The translations under genes and the position numbers were made by a program. Positions 21,561 through 24,889 of a DNA stretch of 24,889 nucleotides are shown piece by piece. The stretch is from the NCBI GenBank assembly GCA_004151065.3, contig NWUY0304217373.1:1-24889 (forward strand), written 5' to 3'. How positions within the stretch are numbered: position 1 is the stretch's first letter; every line of letters starts with the position of its first letter. The stretch comes from Larix sibirica. Taxonomy: Eukaryota > Streptophyta > Pinopsida > Pinales > Pinaceae. The notes below the pieces were generated by a model that was not told the DNA's origin, searched no databases, and was given only the letters and a program-made list of their open reading frames with translations.

Positions 21561-22940
21561 ATATAGAACACGATACAGCACTCCCCATTAATTAATGCAT
21601 TAAACTTCACGGCATGGAGGCTTGGGTGATACAGAGATAGACATGCGGGGGGAAGGAGAGGAACGAAGGAAAGGAACACTTGTTGCACCTTTCTTGATCG
21701 ATCAAGAGAGGGGAGAGGAGAGAGTCCTGCGGTTGGCTTTATTAATCTGAATGTTGAAATTTGTGTCATTCATTAATCCCGGTGCATAAATGGTTGAGTG
21801 TCCAACCTATTATTAGGGAGAGGAGATAAAGCTTCAGCCCCATTCGCTTATTTCTATAGTGCCGGGGGGGTGGGTCGTAAATGAGACAGACTATTTTCAG
21901 ATACTGTAAAAAAAGGAGATCTTGAGTTCCAGAATTGGCAGGTCGTTCCATCATTTCCCTCCCTCCCCGGCTAAATAGCTTGCTCCCAACCAACCAGCGA
22001 CCAAATTCACTTCCGAATGTGCGCTTACCTTAAGATCGGCTTCGGTCGAGATCTGTATAGGGCGGGGAAGCTGGAGATCGATCGGGTGCTTCAATGACAA
22101 ATGCCTATCCCCACTCAGAGATTGATGGATCTAATTTAAACCCCTTTTACCCTTTTATAATAGGCTCGTGCCGGATCTTAGGGCCGAGTGCATTTATTCC
22201 CCGTTCATGAAACCATATGTGATGGAACTGCGCCTATCTGCTATTACGTAGTAACAACTGAACTCCTATTATTCGTAATTATTAAAAGCTCTATCGGTTT
22301 AAGCTCTTCTGAAGACGGCACCGGGTCAAGTGTTTAGTATAGGTCCCACTACTCCTCCAACATTGAGGGCTCTCTACAACTAACTGCTCTATCCAACAAA
22401 CAATTGCCATAAGGGAAGAGGTTGGGTCCAAGAGCTGCTTTCCACCAACACTTAAGGTGCTTTCCGATTGAGCGCTTGCTTTTGCTCCCTCCTTTCGAGG
22501 CTAGCTATAAACAACCGGCTTATCCATACTACTGCGCTATTGCATTAATATAATACAAGTGGTTCGAAGCAACAACGGAACCTCACTAGATTGAGCTTGA
22601 AATGAATAGTTAGGTTTTTCACCATACTTGAGAGCCCGTGTTTGTTTAAGCATGCAGTCTTTAGGTAGGCATTTCTGTTTGCTGCTTGGAATCAGCCAAT
22701 CTTGAAACTTGAAACTATAAAAAGCACGTCTTTAAACTTGTCGTTTATATAAAGCACCATTTCTGCATTGCATCAGCCTTATAATCAGCATTGGCATCAT
22801 TCCATGCATTGGCACTGGTCTCCCCGCGTTACCTTCAGCTTTAGCACTGTGGCTTTATATGGAAATTGTGACTTCGTGGCTATGAATAATCCAATTATAT
22901 TTATCTATTGAAAAATCCTATTCAATAATAAGTTAGCGGC
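21561..22940. other. Plant-mitochondrial-type spacer, no gene recognised
   Basis: GC rises again, with G-runs near 21640 and 21860, purine/pyrimidine tracts and a GATCGATC word at about 21695 and 22077. Open frames at 21530-21769 and 21766-21993 (minus) have no recognised domain. At 22750-22910 an unstarted plus-strand frame of about 50 codons repeats words such as GCATTGGCA and CATCAGC. I see no RNA gene. Confidence 0.4.
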
Positions 22941-22949
22941 GCCGGCACA

Positions 22950-22978
22950 AATATATCTCTATCTCTCTCTATATATAT
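22950..22978. repeat. CT/TA microsatellite
   Basis: A mixed AT, CT and TA dinucleotide run (ATATATCTCTATCTCTCTCT, then ATATATATGG). A second TA-rich run follows at about 23029-23048. Confidence 0.8.
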
Positions 22979-24889
22979 GGCCAAGCACTCGGGCGAGGGA
23001 TCGGCGGTTGGGGTTGCACAGGGATGGATATATATAATGTATATATAGGTTGCATTACAAAACAACTGTGGGTGACGGATCTTGTCCTGAATCTGCGTAT
23101 CCAAGCATTGGGGAAGCCAGCATCTTTGGCCGTAAAACTCTGTCCTATTCGTATTGTAGAACTAGAGCTTTTGGGTAAGTAAGCCTGAGCATTTACTTTG
23201 CACCAGGATTACTTATATAAGCAACTGCACCTGCGTTACTTTATTTAGCACCAGCGTCTTTTCTATATTTCCAACCCTTTATAAGCCTTTTGTGCATCAG
23301 CATTATTGGCATTTGCCTCAACTTTTAATAATCTTAAGTCAAATAGAATATAATATTAGTGGTATCAATGTGTAGGTACGTGTTGGAATAGCAAGATTTG
23401 CGCTATGCTTTTTTAATTCATCACTAGTATCTGGCCGGGGCCTGTAATGTATCATTATAATATCTAATCACTAACTCATCCCATCCCATATAGGCCCTTA
23501 TCTCTGTCATAATTATGTGAGCCGTGTCCTAGCTAGAAGATAATACTCCTTATTTGCAAGCATCCTAGTGCAGGGCATCTTCTTGTCTGATAATACTATA
23601 GGCCGGATACCCCACTATAATGGCACTCTCCCCATTGGATGAGAAAGCCTAGAAACCGCCTAGCATCTCCATTAATGTATTGCACTTTGATAGCATACTA
23701 TGGCTCTATAGACTTACTCTGCCACTAGAGGATACACTGATTGTCATCTAATATCCTCCTCTTGGATCCTCTATATATATAGCCACCCGTGTCCCCGTAC
23801 TCTATATACTGTGTACTATGTAATGACTAGGACCTCATCTATATGTGCTCTCCTGTTTGGTCTCCAAAAGGGGATGTGCTCAAATGAGAAAACTAAGAAG
23901 AATGCCCCTCCACCAATAGCCTTACCCCTGCACTCAACAAAAGATCCATGTTCGCGCATATAAAATGCCCAATAGTAGCTAACCCGGTGTCAAAACTGTC
24001 CTCTACTCTTTGTTGGTTTATCATAGGCTGGCTCCACCTTATCTGTCTATTGGTTGTACTGGTAAAGGTAAACGGATATAACCAGAGTACATCCCTCGTT
24101 GGCGGGACCGCTTGGAATCTATAAATAATAGGTGGAAATAATAGTCAAGTGGGTCTATGTGAAGGTGATGTGGGCTCTGGGATAGGGAACTTCCTGTGGG
24201 TAGATTCTATAGAGGATTGATACAAAGTGTCTCAGTCCTAAGCTGCTTGGCATGGGTTTCCTTGTTGGTGATAATTGAGGAAGTATCTGTCTAGTGTAGC
24301 ACTATCTATGACACAACTATCTCTTCCTAGTCTAAGGGTATCATGTTAGAATATCTTTCTTAAAGAGTCTGATTCTCCCTCTGCCCTAGCCTATGCTCTG
24401 CTGGGTAAGAACCTCGAATGGAGCCCTCACCCGTGCCATACAGAATTTCACACCAATGTATCTAGTACCAAACCCGGTTTCTCGGTATCACCATTTAGGG
24501 GATATACAAGCGCCTAGGGTCGAACTAAAGGGGTATGCCCGCTTAGGTCAAGTGGTACTTACTCTATCCTCGTTCAGAAAGGCGAACAAAAGGACCAAAT
24601 GGCGAGTTGGAGCATATTGAAACCTGGAAGTGATCAGTGAATAGAAGTGGATCCTTATATGTTCATGTATGGTGACTCATATGTTAATGGATGGCAAATA
24701 GGAGATTTGAGAAAGCCCCGGTGACAATCCGAAGACTAGCGCGACGAAGGTGAGTGCCAAGTTCTCCATAACCTATACTAATAGTGTCTGCTCATTGACA
24801 TGGACTAAGGAGGCACGGAACTAATACCTATGATTGCCAGGTGTTGATTTACTCAATGGAAAGTGCCGATACTTTTCATTTATCCCAGG
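22979..24889. other. Spacer, no gene recognised
   Basis: The sequence is mixed. From about 23460 on it is rich in CTAG, CTATA and TAGG words, faintly like the 8.5-15.9 kb block but GC-richer. The only sizeable frame is 24393-24620 (75 codons, plus), with no motif, no visible start signal and no neighbour. A minus-strand run S-C-V-I-D-S-A-T at about 24300-24325 briefly resembles retroelement protease motifs but is not supported on either side. Confidence 0.4.

Noticed and set aside
24290-24330. Short retroelement protease-like motif on the minus strand
   Set aside because: Only eight residues resemble it, with no supporting sequence on either side.

Overview
The window looks like plant organellar DNA, most likely intergenic sequence from a large seed-plant mitochondrial genome. 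The reasons are: no intact recognisable gene over almost 25 kb; stretches of moderate GC with the purine- and pyrimidine-rich tracts, poly-C/poly-G runs and short dispersed repeats typical of plant mitochondrial spacers (about 1.3-3.5, 16-18.1 and 21.6-22.5 kb); and several dead fragments of nuclear-type plant retrotransposons. A nuclear heterochromatic origin cannot be excluded from sequence alone. I found no rRNA, no complete tRNA, no CRISPR array and no standard respiratory or ribosomal protein gene.

Layout. 0-1.3 kb: AT-rich spacer sharing short words with 6-8 kb. 1.3-3.5 kb: mitochondrial-type spacer. 4.76-4.93 kb (minus): a DUF4283-type fragment, the domain found in plant LINE ORF1 and zinc-knuckle proteins. 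5.24-5.44 kb (minus): an LTR end with a Met-initiator-type primer binding site. 5.45-6.07 kb (plus): a broken Ty3/gypsy integrase. 6.1-8.4 kb: AT-rich spacer with several small repeat families. About 8.5-15.89 kb: a 7.4-kb block of very uniform and odd texture, crowded with short palindromic words (AAGCTT, ACTAGT) and stop codons on both strands, with a few tRNA-like arms. 15.89-18.18 kb: mitochondrial-type spacer, opening exactly at one copy of a 34-bp repeat. 18.56-21.56 kb (minus): a long, decayed Ty3/gypsy element in the order gag - acidic spacer - RT - RNase H. 21.6-24.9 kb: spacer with a CT/TA microsatellite and no recognised gene.

Nothing here works together as a functional system. The retroelement pieces are pseudogenes carrying stops, frameshifts and changed catalytic residues, and they come from at least two or three different insertions. 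The least explained part is the 8.5-15.9 kb block: it does not read as a decayed gene, a simple tandem array or a known transposon.
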